A stretch of DNA of 64,000 nucleotides from Curtobacterium luteum (lineage in GTDB: Bacteria; Actinomycetota; Actinomycetes; Actinomycetales; Microbacteriaceae), in assembly GCF_014646995.1 (NCBI RefSeq), contig NZ_BMOI01000009.1, positions 1 through 64,000 of the forward strand, written 5' to 3'. This document shows, one piece after another, positions 34,197-41,858 of this stretch. The notes below the pieces were generated by a model. The model saw nothing but the letters and a program-made list of their open reading frames with translations. It was not told where the DNA came from and did not search any database. The translations under genes and the position numbers were made by a program. The first letter of the stretch is position 1. Each line of letters starts with the position of its first letter.

Positions 34197-34943
34197 GTGA
34201 CCCAACCGCTCTCGGTTCAGCTCTACACCGTCCGCGATGCCCTCTCGGCCGACCTGCCCGGCACGCTGCAGCGCATCGCCGACATCGGCTACACGAACGT
34301 CGAACTCTTCGGCTACGTCGACCGTGCGCCCGAACTCCGCGACGCGCTCGCCGCCGCCGGACTGGCCGCCCCGAGCGGACACGCACGCCTGCTGGACGCC
34401 GGCGAGCAGGACCTCGAGGCGATCTTCCACGCGAGCGTGACGGCCGGGATGACCACCCTCATCGACCCGCACGTCGACGAGGCCCGCTGGACCACCCGCG
34501 AGGACGTGGAGGCGATCGCCCGGGAGCTGAGCGCCCTCGCCCCCCGGACCGCGGACCACGGCCTGACCCTCGGCTACCACAACCACGCGTTCGAGTTCTC
34601 GAACCGCATCGACGGCGTCTCCGCCTACGAGGTCTTCGCCGACGCTCTGTCCGACGACGTCGTGCTGGAGCTCGACACGTACTGGGTCACGGTCGGCGGG
34701 GACGACCCGGTGGCGGTCATCGGGAAGTACGGCGACAAGGTGCAGTTTCTCCACGTGAAGGACGGCGACGGGTCGCACGACGACACCAAGCAGGTCGCCG
34801 TGGGCGACGGGATCATGCCGGTCCGCGAGATCCTCGCGGCTGCGCCGGACGCCCTGCACGTCGTGGAGCTCGACGACCACGAGGGCGACGTCTTCCAGGC
34901 CGTGGCCGACTCGTACACCTTCCTGCAGGGGGTCCGCGCATGA
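34197..34943 (+). CDS. Sugar phosphate isomerase/epimerase (xylose-isomerase-like TIM barrel)
   Basis: This 248-residue AP-endonuclease-2-type TIM barrel contains QLYTVRDALSADLPGTLQRI, GYTNVELFGYVD, LTLGYHNHAFEF with metal-binding His/Glu, VVLELDTYWVTVGG, and VQFLHVKDGDG. The family includes IolE, IolI and 3-ketoglycoside-processing enzymes. I prefer GTG 34197, which has GAGGAG eight bases upstream, over GTG 34161. First gene of the operon; its stop overlaps the next start (ATGA). Confidence 0.9.
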   Translation: MTQPLSVQLYTVRDALSADLPGTLQRIADIGYTNVELFGYVDRAPELRDALAAAGLAAPSGHARLLDAGEQDLEAIFHASVTAGMTTLIDPHVDEARWTTREDVEAIARELSALAPRTADHGLTLGYHNHAFEFSNRIDGVSAYEVFADALSDDVVLELDTYWVTVGGDDPVAVIGKYGDKVQFLHVKDGDGSHDDTKQVAVGDGIMPVREILAAAPDALHVVELDDHEGDVFQAVADSYTFLQGVRA

Positions 34944-36163
34944 CCGACACCGCGGCGAACGCGGCTCCGGCCGACACCACGACGGCCGACACCGCGGCGA
35001 ACGCGGCTCCGGCCGACGCTACGACGCCCGAGTCCGCGACGGCCGCCGACGGCGCACGCCGTACCGGTCCGGTCGGCGTCGGCGTCATCGGCGCCGGGGT
35101 CATCTCGGACCAGTACCTGTCGAACCTGACGGTCTTCCCCGACGTGCGCGTGCTCTTCATCGCCGACATCGACCTGCCGCGCGCCGCCGCCCAGGCCGAG
35201 AAGTGGGGCGTGCCCGGTTCCGGCACGGTCGAGGAGCTCCTCGCCCACAACGACATCGAGATCGTCGTGAACCTGACGATCCCGGCCGCGCACGTCGAGG
35301 TCGCGCAGCAGGTCCTCGCCGCCGGCAAGCACGTGTGGGGCGAGAAGCCGTACGCGCTCGACCGGGAGAGCGCCACGCAGCTCCGCGACGCCGCGGTCGC
35401 GGCCGGCACGACGGTCAGCGTCGCCCCGGACACCTTCCTCGGCGCCGGACTCCAGACCGCGCTGCGCACCATCCGGGACGGCCGCATCGGTGCACCGCTC
35501 AACGGCTTGACGCTGTTCCAGAGCCCGGGTCCGGAGTCGTGGCACCCGAGCCCCGAGTTCCTGTTCGCGGTCGGCGCCGGGCCGCTGTTCGACATCGGCC
35601 CGTACTACCTGACGACGCTCGTGCAGGTCTTCGGCCCGGTGTCGAAGGTCACGGCGACCGCGTCCAAGGCCCGCGCGACCCGGGTGATCGGCTCCGGTCC
35701 GAAGGCGGGGACCGAGTTCCCGGTCGAGGTCCCGACGAACCACTCCGCGCTCATCGAGTTCGAGGGCGGCGGCAGCGCGCAGAGCGTGTTCTCGTTCGAG
35801 TCGACGCGCGGCCGCACCGGCTTCGTCGAGATCGCGGGGGAGACCGGCACGGTCGTGTTCCCCGACCCGAACGAGTTCGACGGCGACACCGAGCTGTACG
35901 CGGCCGGCGCCGAGGAGCCCGAGACGATGCCCGCGGTCGGCTCCACCTACTCGCGCGGCACGGGCGTGGTCGACCTCGCCCGGTCCATCCGTGCCGGCGT
36001 CGGCAACCGGGTCCCCGGTGCCCTCGCCTTCCACGTCCTCGACGTGATGGTCTCCATCGCCGAGAGCGCCGAACGTGGGGAGCCGGTGCTCGTCGAGAGC
36101 ACCGTCGACCCCTCCCCGACCCTCCCCGAGGGCTGGGACCCCGCGGAGTCGACCCTGGCCTGA
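34940..36163 (+). CDS. Gfo/Idh/MocA family oxidoreductase
   Basis: This NAD(P)-dependent sugar dehydrogenase family member of 407 residues has the nucleotide-binding VGVGVIGAGVISDQYLSNL, then WGEKPYALDRESATQL with the family's catalytic EKP lysine, and GAGPLFDIGPYYLTTLVQVFGP. About 40 residues precede the Rossmann fold and consist of a 14-residue block repeated twice, which is unusual. Translationally coupled to the isomerase. Together with it, the pair resembles systems that oxidise a sugar to a 3-keto derivative and process it. Confidence 0.92.
   Translation: MTDTAANAAPADTTTADTAANAAPADATTPESATAADGARRTGPVGVGVIGAGVISDQYLSNLTVFPDVRVLFIADIDLPRAAAQAEKWGVPGSGTVEELLAHNDIEIVVNLTIPAAHVEVAQQVLAAGKHVWGEKPYALDRESATQLRDAAVAAGTTVSVAPDTFLGAGLQTALRTIRDGRIGAPLNGLTLFQSPGPESWHPSPEFLFAVGAGPLFDIGPYYLTTLVQVFGPVSKVTATASKARATRVIGSGPKAGTEFPVEVPTNHSALIEFEGGGSAQSVFSFESTRGRTGFVEIAGETGTVVFPDPNEFDGDTELYAAGAEEPETMPAVGSTYSRGTGVVDLARSIRAGVGNRVPGALAFHVLDVMVSIAESAERGEPVLVESTVDPSPTLPEGWDPAESTLA
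34946..35029 (+). repeat. 42-bp in-frame tandem duplication
   Basis: Two adjacent 42-bp copies (34946-34987, 34988-35029) encode the Ala/Thr/Asp-rich N-terminus of the oxidoreductase. The length is a multiple of three, so the reading frame is kept. Confidence 0.9.
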
Positions 36164-36244
36164 TCGCCAGGGGACGCGCCGCACACAGCAGCACCCGACA
36201 CGCACCATCCCTGCACCATCTCAACGACGAGAAAGTAGAGAGTC

Positions 36245-37546
36245 ATGCGCACTGCCATCCGCGCACTGGCCATCACCGCGGCCGCGGCACTCACCGTGAC
36301 CGGCCTCGCAGCCTGCTCCTCCGGAGGCTCCGGTTCGTCCGGCGACTCCAAGACGCTCACGTACTGGGCGTCGAACCAGGGCACCTCCCTCCAGAACGAC
36401 AAGGAGGTGCTGACCCCCGTCCTCGAGAAGTTCACGAAGGAGACCGGGATCAAGGTCAACCTCCAGGTCATCGGGTGGAACGACCTGCAGACCAAGATCA
36501 CCACCGCCGTCACCTCGGGCCAGGGCCCGGACGTGGTCAACATCGGCAACACCTGGGCGACCTCGCTCCAGGCCACGGGCGCCTTCCAGGAGTTCGGCGA
36601 CTCGGAGATGAAGGCGATCGGCGGGGCCGACAAGTTCGGCAAGGCCGCACTCTCGACCGGTGGCGCACCCGGCAAGACCGTCACGAGCGTCCCGCTCTAC
36701 GGCCTCGCGTACGGCCTGTACTACAACAAGCAGATGTTCAAGGACGCCGGCCTCGAGGCGCCGACGACGTGGGAGGACCTCGTCACCGACGCCAAGAAGC
36801 TGACCACGGGCGGCAAGTACGGCTTCACCATCGCCGGTGGTTCGTACACCGAGAACTCGCACTTCGCCTTCATCAACTCGGCGCAGAACGGCGGCGAGTG
36901 GTTCGACAAGGACGGCAAGCCCACCTTCACGCAGCAGGCGAACGTCGACGGCATCAAGCGCTACCTCGACCTCATGCAGAGCGACAAGGTCGTCAACACC
37001 TCGAACGCGCAGTACGACAACGGCACGCAGGCGGTCTCGGACTTCGCGAACAAGAAGGCCGCGATGATGCTGACGCAGAACAACGCGAACAGCACGATCA
37101 CGTCGAACGGCATGAGCACGGACGACTTCGGCGTCGTGCCCTTCCCGGCGCCGGAGGGCGAGACGGACATCGCGTCCTTCCCGGCCGGCATCAACCTGTC
37201 GATCTTCAAGAACACGAAGAACAAGGACGGCGCCCTGAAGTTCGTCAAGTACATGACGAGCGCTGACACGCAGGCCACGCTCGACAAGCCGTACTCGGCC
37301 CTGCCGGTGCTCGCCTCCGCTGCCGACTCGGTCACCGACGAGCAGACGAAGACGTTCCTCGACATCTACAACAACAAGGCGAAGCCGCTCCCGCTGGTGC
37401 CCGCCGAGGACCAGTTCGAGTCCACCGTCGGCAAGGCGATGAACGACATGTTCGCCAAGATCGCGACCGGCGGCACGGTGTCCGACAACGACATCAAGAC
37501 GGCGCTGCAGACCGCGCAGGACCAGGTCTCGCAGTCGGTCGGCTAG
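36245..37546 (+). CDS. ABC sugar transporter substrate-binding lipoprotein
   Basis: This 433-residue family-1 solute-binding lipoprotein has the lipobox LTVTGLAACSSGG (Cys at about 24) and a Gly/Ser linker, then TYWASNQGTSL, VTSGQGPDVVNIGNTWATSL, VPLYGLAYGLYYNKQMFKDA, AAMMLTQNNANS and VPFPAPEGETD. It captures a sugar or oligosaccharide outside the membrane for the two permeases downstream. GAGAAAGTAGAGAG lies before the ATG. The gene is followed by a terminator-like hairpin that would lower permease expression relative to the binding protein. Confidence 0.95.
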   Translation: MRTAIRALAITAAAALTVTGLAACSSGGSGSSGDSKTLTYWASNQGTSLQNDKEVLTPVLEKFTKETGIKVNLQVIGWNDLQTKITTAVTSGQGPDVVNIGNTWATSLQATGAFQEFGDSEMKAIGGADKFGKAALSTGGAPGKTVTSVPLYGLAYGLYYNKQMFKDAGLEAPTTWEDLVTDAKKLTTGGKYGFTIAGGSYTENSHFAFINSAQNGGEWFDKDGKPTFTQQANVDGIKRYLDLMQSDKVVNTSNAQYDNGTQAVSDFANKKAAMMLTQNNANSTITSNGMSTDDFGVVPFPAPEGETDIASFPAGINLSIFKNTKNKDGALKFVKYMTSADTQATLDKPYSALPVLASAADSVTDEQTKTFLDIYNNKAKPLPLVPAEDQFESTVGKAMNDMFAKIATGGTVSDNDIKTALQTAQDQVSQSVG

Positions 37547-37555
37547 TCGGCCTGG

Positions 37556-37592
37556 AGGCCCGGGGCGCGTCCGCAGGACGCGTCCCGGGCCT
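37556..37592 (+). terminator. Intra-operon hairpin after the binding-protein gene
   Basis: 17-bp arms (37556-37572, 37576-37592) with one mismatch and a 3-nt loop. It probably acts as a partial terminator or as 3'-end protection of the binding-protein mRNA. Confidence 0.7.
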
Positions 37593-37729
37593 CGCCCCTC
37601 CACACCCGGCCACCCGCCGGGAGTGAGCCGATCGGCTCACGCATGCCGCGCCTCCCCACGGCCACGGCCACGGCCGCTGCCCCGATCCGCGCGACGCACC
37701 CGATCCTCCTCTCCGCCGAAAGGCTTGCC

Positions 37730-38725
37730 ATGTCCACCTCGGTCCTGCCGGACTCCGAGCGCCTCGACCTGACCCGCACGAAGGCCCCGACGCTGTCGGG
37801 GCCGCAACCGGGTCGGAAGCCCAAGCGGCACTGGCTGCCGTACGCGCTCGTCGCCCCGGCGATCCTGTTCGAGCTGCTCATCCACATCGTCCCGATGCTC
37901 ACCGGCATCTGGATCTCGTTCATGCAGCTCACCAAGTACTTCATCGCGAACTGGGGTGCCGCTCCCTTCGCCGGGCTCCGGAACTACTCGGTCGCGATCG
38001 ACTTCGACCAGGCGATCGGCCAGGGCGTCCTGAACTCGTTCCTCATCACCTGCGCGTTCACGATCCTGGTGGTCGGCCTGTCCTGGACGTTCGGGATGGC
38101 GGCGGCGGTCGCGCTGCAGAAGCCGTTCAGGGGCCGCGGCCTCTTCCGCACGCTCTTCCTCGTGCCGTACGCGCTCCCGATGTACGCGGGCATCATCACC
38201 TGGAAGTTCATGTTCCAGCGTGACTCCGGCGCGATCAACCACGTCCTCGTCGACCAGCTGCACCTCTTCAGCGGCCAGGGACCGTTCTGGCTCATCGGGT
38301 CGAACGCCTTCGTCTCGGTCGTCGTCGTCGCGATCTGGAAGACCTGGCCGTTCGCCTTCCTCATGCTGATGGCCGGCCTGCAGTCCGTGCCGAACGACGT
38401 CTACGAGGCAGCGTCGGTCGACGGTGCGAAGCCGTTCCGCCAGTGGCGCTCGATCACGCTGCCGATGGTCCGTCCCGTCAACGTGACCCTGGTGCTCGTG
38501 ATGTTCCTCTGGACGTTCAACGACTTCAACACGCCGTACGTCCTCTTCGGCTCGACCGCGCAGCCCCCGGCAGCGGACCTGCTGAGCTTCCACATCTACA
38601 ACGCGTCGTTCATCACCTGGAACTTCGGCTCCGGGGCTGCGATGAGCGTCCTGCTCCTCATCTTCCTGCTCATCGTCACGGGCATCTACCTCGCCGTGAC
38701 CAACCGGAGGTCCGTCCGTGCGTGA
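37730..38725 (+). CDS. ABC sugar transporter permease (MalF-like)
   Basis: This 331-residue inner-membrane permease has about six transmembrane helices after a polar N-terminus of about 40 residues. The EAA loop that contacts the ATPase reads YEAASVDGAKPFRQWRSITLP. The ATG at 37730 follows GAAAGG by six bases. Its end overlaps the next permease by eight bases, so the two are translated together. Confidence 0.94.
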   Translation: MSTSVLPDSERLDLTRTKAPTLSGPQPGRKPKRHWLPYALVAPAILFELLIHIVPMLTGIWISFMQLTKYFIANWGAAPFAGLRNYSVAIDFDQAIGQGVLNSFLITCAFTILVVGLSWTFGMAAAVALQKPFRGRGLFRTLFLVPYALPMYAGIITWKFMFQRDSGAINHVLVDQLHLFSGQGPFWLIGSNAFVSVVVVAIWKTWPFAFLMLMAGLQSVPNDVYEAASVDGAKPFRQWRSITLPMVRPVNVTLVLVMFLWTFNDFNTPYVLFGSTAQPPAADLLSFHIYNASFITWNFGSGAAMSVLLLIFLLIVTGIYLAVTNRRSVRA

Positions 38726-39557
38726 GACAGTCGGCGCCAAGTCGTTCAAGATCGTCACCATCGTCCTGCTGACGCTGTTCACGGTCGTCCCGCTCTACGT
38801 CATGATCACGACGGCCATGAAGCCGCTCGGCGACGTCCAGGACAACTTCACGTGGATCCCGTCGACGATCACGTTCCAGCCGTTCATCGACATGTGGTCG
38901 ACCGTCCCGCTGGCGAAGTACTTCGTCAACTCGCTCGTGGTCTGCACGGTCGCGACGCTGTTCTCGCTCATCATCGCCACGTTCGCCGCCTACGGGGTCT
39001 CGCGGTGGAACTTCAAGGGCAAGAGCACGTTCACCACCGCGGTGCTGTCGACCCAGCTGTTCCCCGGCGTGCTGTTCCTGCTGCCGCTGTTCCTCATCTT
39101 CACGAACCTCGGCAACACGCTCGGCATCCAGCTCGTCGGGTCGTGGACCGGCCTGATCATCACCTACTTGACGTTCACGCTGCCGTTCTCGATCTGGATG
39201 CTCGCGGGCTACTTCGAGACCATCCCGCGTGAACTCGACGAGGCCGCGATGGTGGACGGCTCCGGTCCGATGGGCGCCCTGTTCCGGGTGATCCTGCCGT
39301 CGGCCCGTCCGGGGCTCGTGGCCGTCGGCATCTACTCGTTCATGACGGCCTGGGGTGAGGTGCTCTTCGCCTCGGTGATGACGAACGGCGACGGGCAGCT
39401 GCTCGCGAACGGTCTGCAGCAGTACTCGACGCAGACGAACGTGTACTGGAACCAGATCATGGCGGCGTCGCTCGTGGTGTCGGTCCCCGTGGTGATCGCG
39501 TTCCTCATCGTGCAGCGCCAGTTCGTGGCGGGGCTGACCGCCGGTGCGGTGAAGTAG
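38718..39557 (+). CDS. ABC sugar transporter permease (MalG-like)
   Basis: This 279-residue partner permease has six transmembrane helices and the EAA loop DEAAMVDGSGPMGALFRVILP. GTG start overlaps the end of the first permease. No ATPase gene is present in the operon, so the transporter must use an ATPase encoded elsewhere, as MsiK-dependent actinobacterial importers do. A long terminator follows. Confidence 0.95.
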   Translation: MRETVGAKSFKIVTIVLLTLFTVVPLYVMITTAMKPLGDVQDNFTWIPSTITFQPFIDMWSTVPLAKYFVNSLVVCTVATLFSLIIATFAAYGVSRWNFKGKSTFTTAVLSTQLFPGVLFLLPLFLIFTNLGNTLGIQLVGSWTGLIITYLTFTLPFSIWMLAGYFETIPRELDEAAMVDGSGPMGALFRVILPSARPGLVAVGIYSFMTAWGEVLFASVMTNGDGQLLANGLQQYSTQTNVYWNQIMAASLVVSVPVVIAFLIVQRQFVAGLTAGAVK

Positions 39558-39567
39558 GCGCGACCAC

Positions 39568-39616
39568 CCGCCGGGAGGCGCGGTGCGGGTCGGACCCGCA
39601 CCGCGCCTCCCGGCGG
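39568..39616 (+). terminator. Terminator of the sugar operon
   Basis: Perfect 24-base arms (39568-39591, 39593-39616) form a hairpin with a tiny loop 10 bp after the permease stop. It uses the GGGAGGCGCGGTGCGGG motif also seen after the sensor kinase gene at 49.06 kb. Confidence 0.85.
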
Positions 39617-39930
39617 TCCCCGCGCGGCGCGGGCCGAGACCCGCGTCGTGCTCCGCGAGTCTCGCGGCGCGGGCCGAGACTCGCGGCGGGCGACCGTTCT
39701 CGCGGCTCCGTGCCCGAACAACGTCGCTCAGCCCGAGACTCGGGTCGCTCAGCCCGAGACTCCGGTAGCGCGGGCCGAGACTCGCGGCGCGGGCCGAGTC
39801 TCGCGTCGGGCGACCGTTCTCGGGGCTCCGTGCCCGAACAACGTCGCTCAGCCCGAGACTCGGGTCGCGCGGGCCGAGACTCGGGTCGCGCGAGACGAGA
39901 CTCGAGCCGCGCGCACCACCGACTGAACCG
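39617..39930. repeat. CGAGACTCG repeat cluster with an 88-bp direct repeat
   Basis: This spacer has no gene. About ten copies of CGAG(A/T)CTCG-like palindromes occur. An 88-bp block at 39661-39748 is repeated at 39781-39868 with three mismatches and a 120-bp period; each block holds GCGACCGTTCTCG and GAACAACGTCGC. Confidence 0.92.
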
Positions 39931-39931
39931 A

Positions 39932-39937
39932 CAGGAT
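39932..39937 (+). promoter_or_regulatory. -10-like box of the beta-propeller gene
   Basis: CAGGAT, six bases, then ATG at 39944, the same layout as at 16711. Confidence 0.5.
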
Positions 39938-39943
39938 GGACCC

Positions 39944-40882
39944 ATGAGCGAACCCCGCGGACGGCAGCTGCTGCCGGGCCAGACGAGCCGCGTGCACGTG
40001 TACGACCTCGAGACGCGGACGTCCCGGGTCCTGTTCGAGTCGTCGTCGCTCCTCGTCGAGGCGCCGAACGTCCTCGACGACGGCCGGGTCCTGCTCAACG
40101 GCGGTGGCGACCTCTGGTTGCTGCCGCTCCCGCCGGTGGGGACCGTGCTCGACGAGACCGCGCTCGTGCCGGTCCCGATGCCAGGCGTCCCGGAGATCAA
40201 CAACGACCACGTGCTCGACCCCTCCGACGGCTCGGTCGTGGTGAGTGCTCGCAACGGTGAGCTCTACCGGGTGCCGTTGCCCGACGGTGGCTCCGCGGAG
40301 CAGCTGACCGACACGACGGGCGCGCTCCCGACGACACGGAAGTTCTACCTGCACGGCATCGCTCCGGACGGCAGTGCCCTGGCGGCGATCGTGGGGGAGC
40401 GCACCGAGGACGGCGTCTGGACCACCGACGTGGCGAGCGTCGACCCCACGACCGGGGAGCCGACGTTCCTCACGCGTGACGCCTTCCCGGACGACGGCTG
40501 CACGATCACGCCGGTCGGTGGCATCTGGCTGTTCAACACGGAGCGCTTCACACCGGGGACGGCGCAGCTCGCGACCGTCTGGCCGGGGCACGCCGATCCG
40601 GTGCGGATCACGAACGACGACCGGGTGAACTGGTTCCCGCACCTCTCGCCGGACGGATCGCACCTGCTGTGCCTGTCGTACGAGCCGGGCGTGCAGGGAC
40701 ACCCGGCCGACCACCGCGTCGAGCTGCGGCTGCTCCCCGGAGCGCTCGTGCGGGGCGCCCGGATCGCGGTCGAGCCGGAGACCCTCGTGACGCTCGACGG
40801 CGGGCAGGGGACGGTCAACGTTCCGCCGTGGTCGCCGGACTCGCGGTGGTTCGCGTACTGCGACTACCCGGTCGCGCAGTAG
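39944..40882 (+). CDS. TolB-like beta-propeller protein
   Basis: This 312-residue protein has no signal peptide. PD40/WD40-like repeats are visible: LDPSDGSVVVSARNGELYRV, LHGIAPDGSALAAIVGE, WFPHLSPDGSHLLCLSYEPG and WSPDSRWFAYCDYPV. TRVHVYDLETRTSRVLFESS-type openings are seen in cytoplasmic TolB-like proteins often found beside sugar-uptake operons. It may belong functionally to the preceding operon, but a terminator and a repeat cluster separate them. Function unknown. Confidence 0.82.
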   Translation: MSEPRGRQLLPGQTSRVHVYDLETRTSRVLFESSSLLVEAPNVLDDGRVLLNGGGDLWLLPLPPVGTVLDETALVPVPMPGVPEINNDHVLDPSDGSVVVSARNGELYRVPLPDGGSAEQLTDTTGALPTTRKFYLHGIAPDGSALAAIVGERTEDGVWTTDVASVDPTTGEPTFLTRDAFPDDGCTITPVGGIWLFNTERFTPGTAQLATVWPGHADPVRITNDDRVNWFPHLSPDGSHLLCLSYEPGVQGHPADHRVELRLLPGALVRGARIAVEPETLVTLDGGQGTVNVPPWSPDSRWFAYCDYPVAQ

Positions 40883-40944
40883 GGCGCGGGGGCTGCGCGG
40901 GCCCGGGACGCCGAGCGGCGCGGGGGCTGCGCGGGCCCGGGAGA

Positions 40945-41014
40945 CCGAGACTCGGCCCCGCGGACGGTTCCGCGGCGTCGGGGCCACGAAACCGTCCGCT
41001 GAGCCGAGTCTCGG
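40945..41014. terminator. Nested CGAG(A/T)CTCG hairpin between convergent genes
   Basis: Outer 12-bp arms (CCGAGACTCGGC at 40945-40956 with 41003-41014) enclose inner 10-bp arms (GCGGACGGTT at 40960-40969 with 40990-40999). It lies between the beta-propeller gene and the convergent ABC exporter genes. Confidence 0.75.
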
Positions 41015-41033
41015 CAGCGCACCGGCATGCCCG

Positions 41034-41858
41034 CTACACCTCGCGCACCAGCCCCTGCTTGATGTGCAGCCGACGTTCGGCGCGGCGGGCCACCCACGAG
41101 TCGTGCGTCACGATGACCACCGTCAGCCCGCGCTCCTTCCACTGCCGCTCGATGATCCCCATGATCTCGTCGCGCGTCCCCTCGTCGAGCGCACCGGTCG
41201 GCTCGTCCGCGAGGAGCACCGACGGGTTCTTCACGAGCGCCCGTGCGATCGCCACCCGTTGCTGCTGCCCGCCGGACAACTCCGCCGGCAGGTGGTCCAG
41301 GCGCTCGCCGAGCCCGACCTCCTGCAGCGCGGCCGTGGCACGCGAGCGGACCTCGTCCTTGGACCGGTTCGCGAGCGAGCCCGCGAACGCCGTCTCGACG
41401 TTCTCGAGCGCGGTGAGCGTCGGGATGAGGTTGAAGCTCTGGAAGACGAACCCGATCTCGGTCGCCCGGAGGTCCGTGAGTGCCCCGTCCCCGAGTTTCG
41501 CGACGTCGTGTTCGCCGAGGAGGACGCTCCCGGCACTCGGCCGGTCGAGCGCCCCGAGCATCTGGAGGAGGGTCGACTTCCCGCCGCCGGTCGGCCCCTG
41601 GATCGCCACGAGCTGCCCCTGCGGGATCGTGAGGTCGACGTTCGTCAACGCGGTGACGGTCCGGTTCTTCTGCTTGTACGTCTTGCTCACGTTCTGCAGC
41701 CGGTAGATCGGACTGGAGGCGCGGTTCGCCCCCGCCGTGGAGGCTGCGGTCGCCGGGGTGGTCACGGGTGCTCCTGTCGGTTGGGTCGCGTCGTGCGTCG
41801 TGGTCGGGTCGGTCGCGTCGTGCGTCGGGGTGGTCGTGTCGCGTGTCGGTCCGGGCAT
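41034..41858 (-). CDS. ABC transporter ATP-binding protein (MacB/LolD-like)
   Basis: This 274-residue ATPase has about 45 N-terminal low-complexity residues (Thr, Asp, His, Ala repeats), then Walker A IQGPTGGGKSTLLQML, the Q-loop FVFQSFNLIPTLTALENV, signature LSGGQQQRVAIARAL, Walker B VLLADEPTGALD and the H-loop VIVTHD. The sequence places it in the MacB/LolD/FtsE subgroup. Its ATG overlaps the stop of the permease upstream, so the two form one mechanotransmission-type transporter. Confidence 0.94.
   Translation of the reverse strand: MPGPTRDTTTPTHDATDPTTTHDATQPTGAPVTTPATAASTAGANRASSPIYRLQNVSKTYKQKNRTVTALTNVDLTIPQGQLVAIQGPTGGGKSTLLQMLGALDRPSAGSVLLGEHDVAKLGDGALTDLRATEIGFVFQSFNLIPTLTALENVETAFAGSLANRSKDEVRSRATAALQEVGLGERLDHLPAELSGGQQQRVAIARALVKNPSVLLADEPTGALDEGTRDEIMGIIERQWKERGLTVVIVTHDSWVARRAERRLHIKQGLVREV

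Noticed and set aside
39661-39868. Possible CRISPR or transposon ends
   Set aside because: Only two long copies, no regular spacers, no transposase frame between or beside them.
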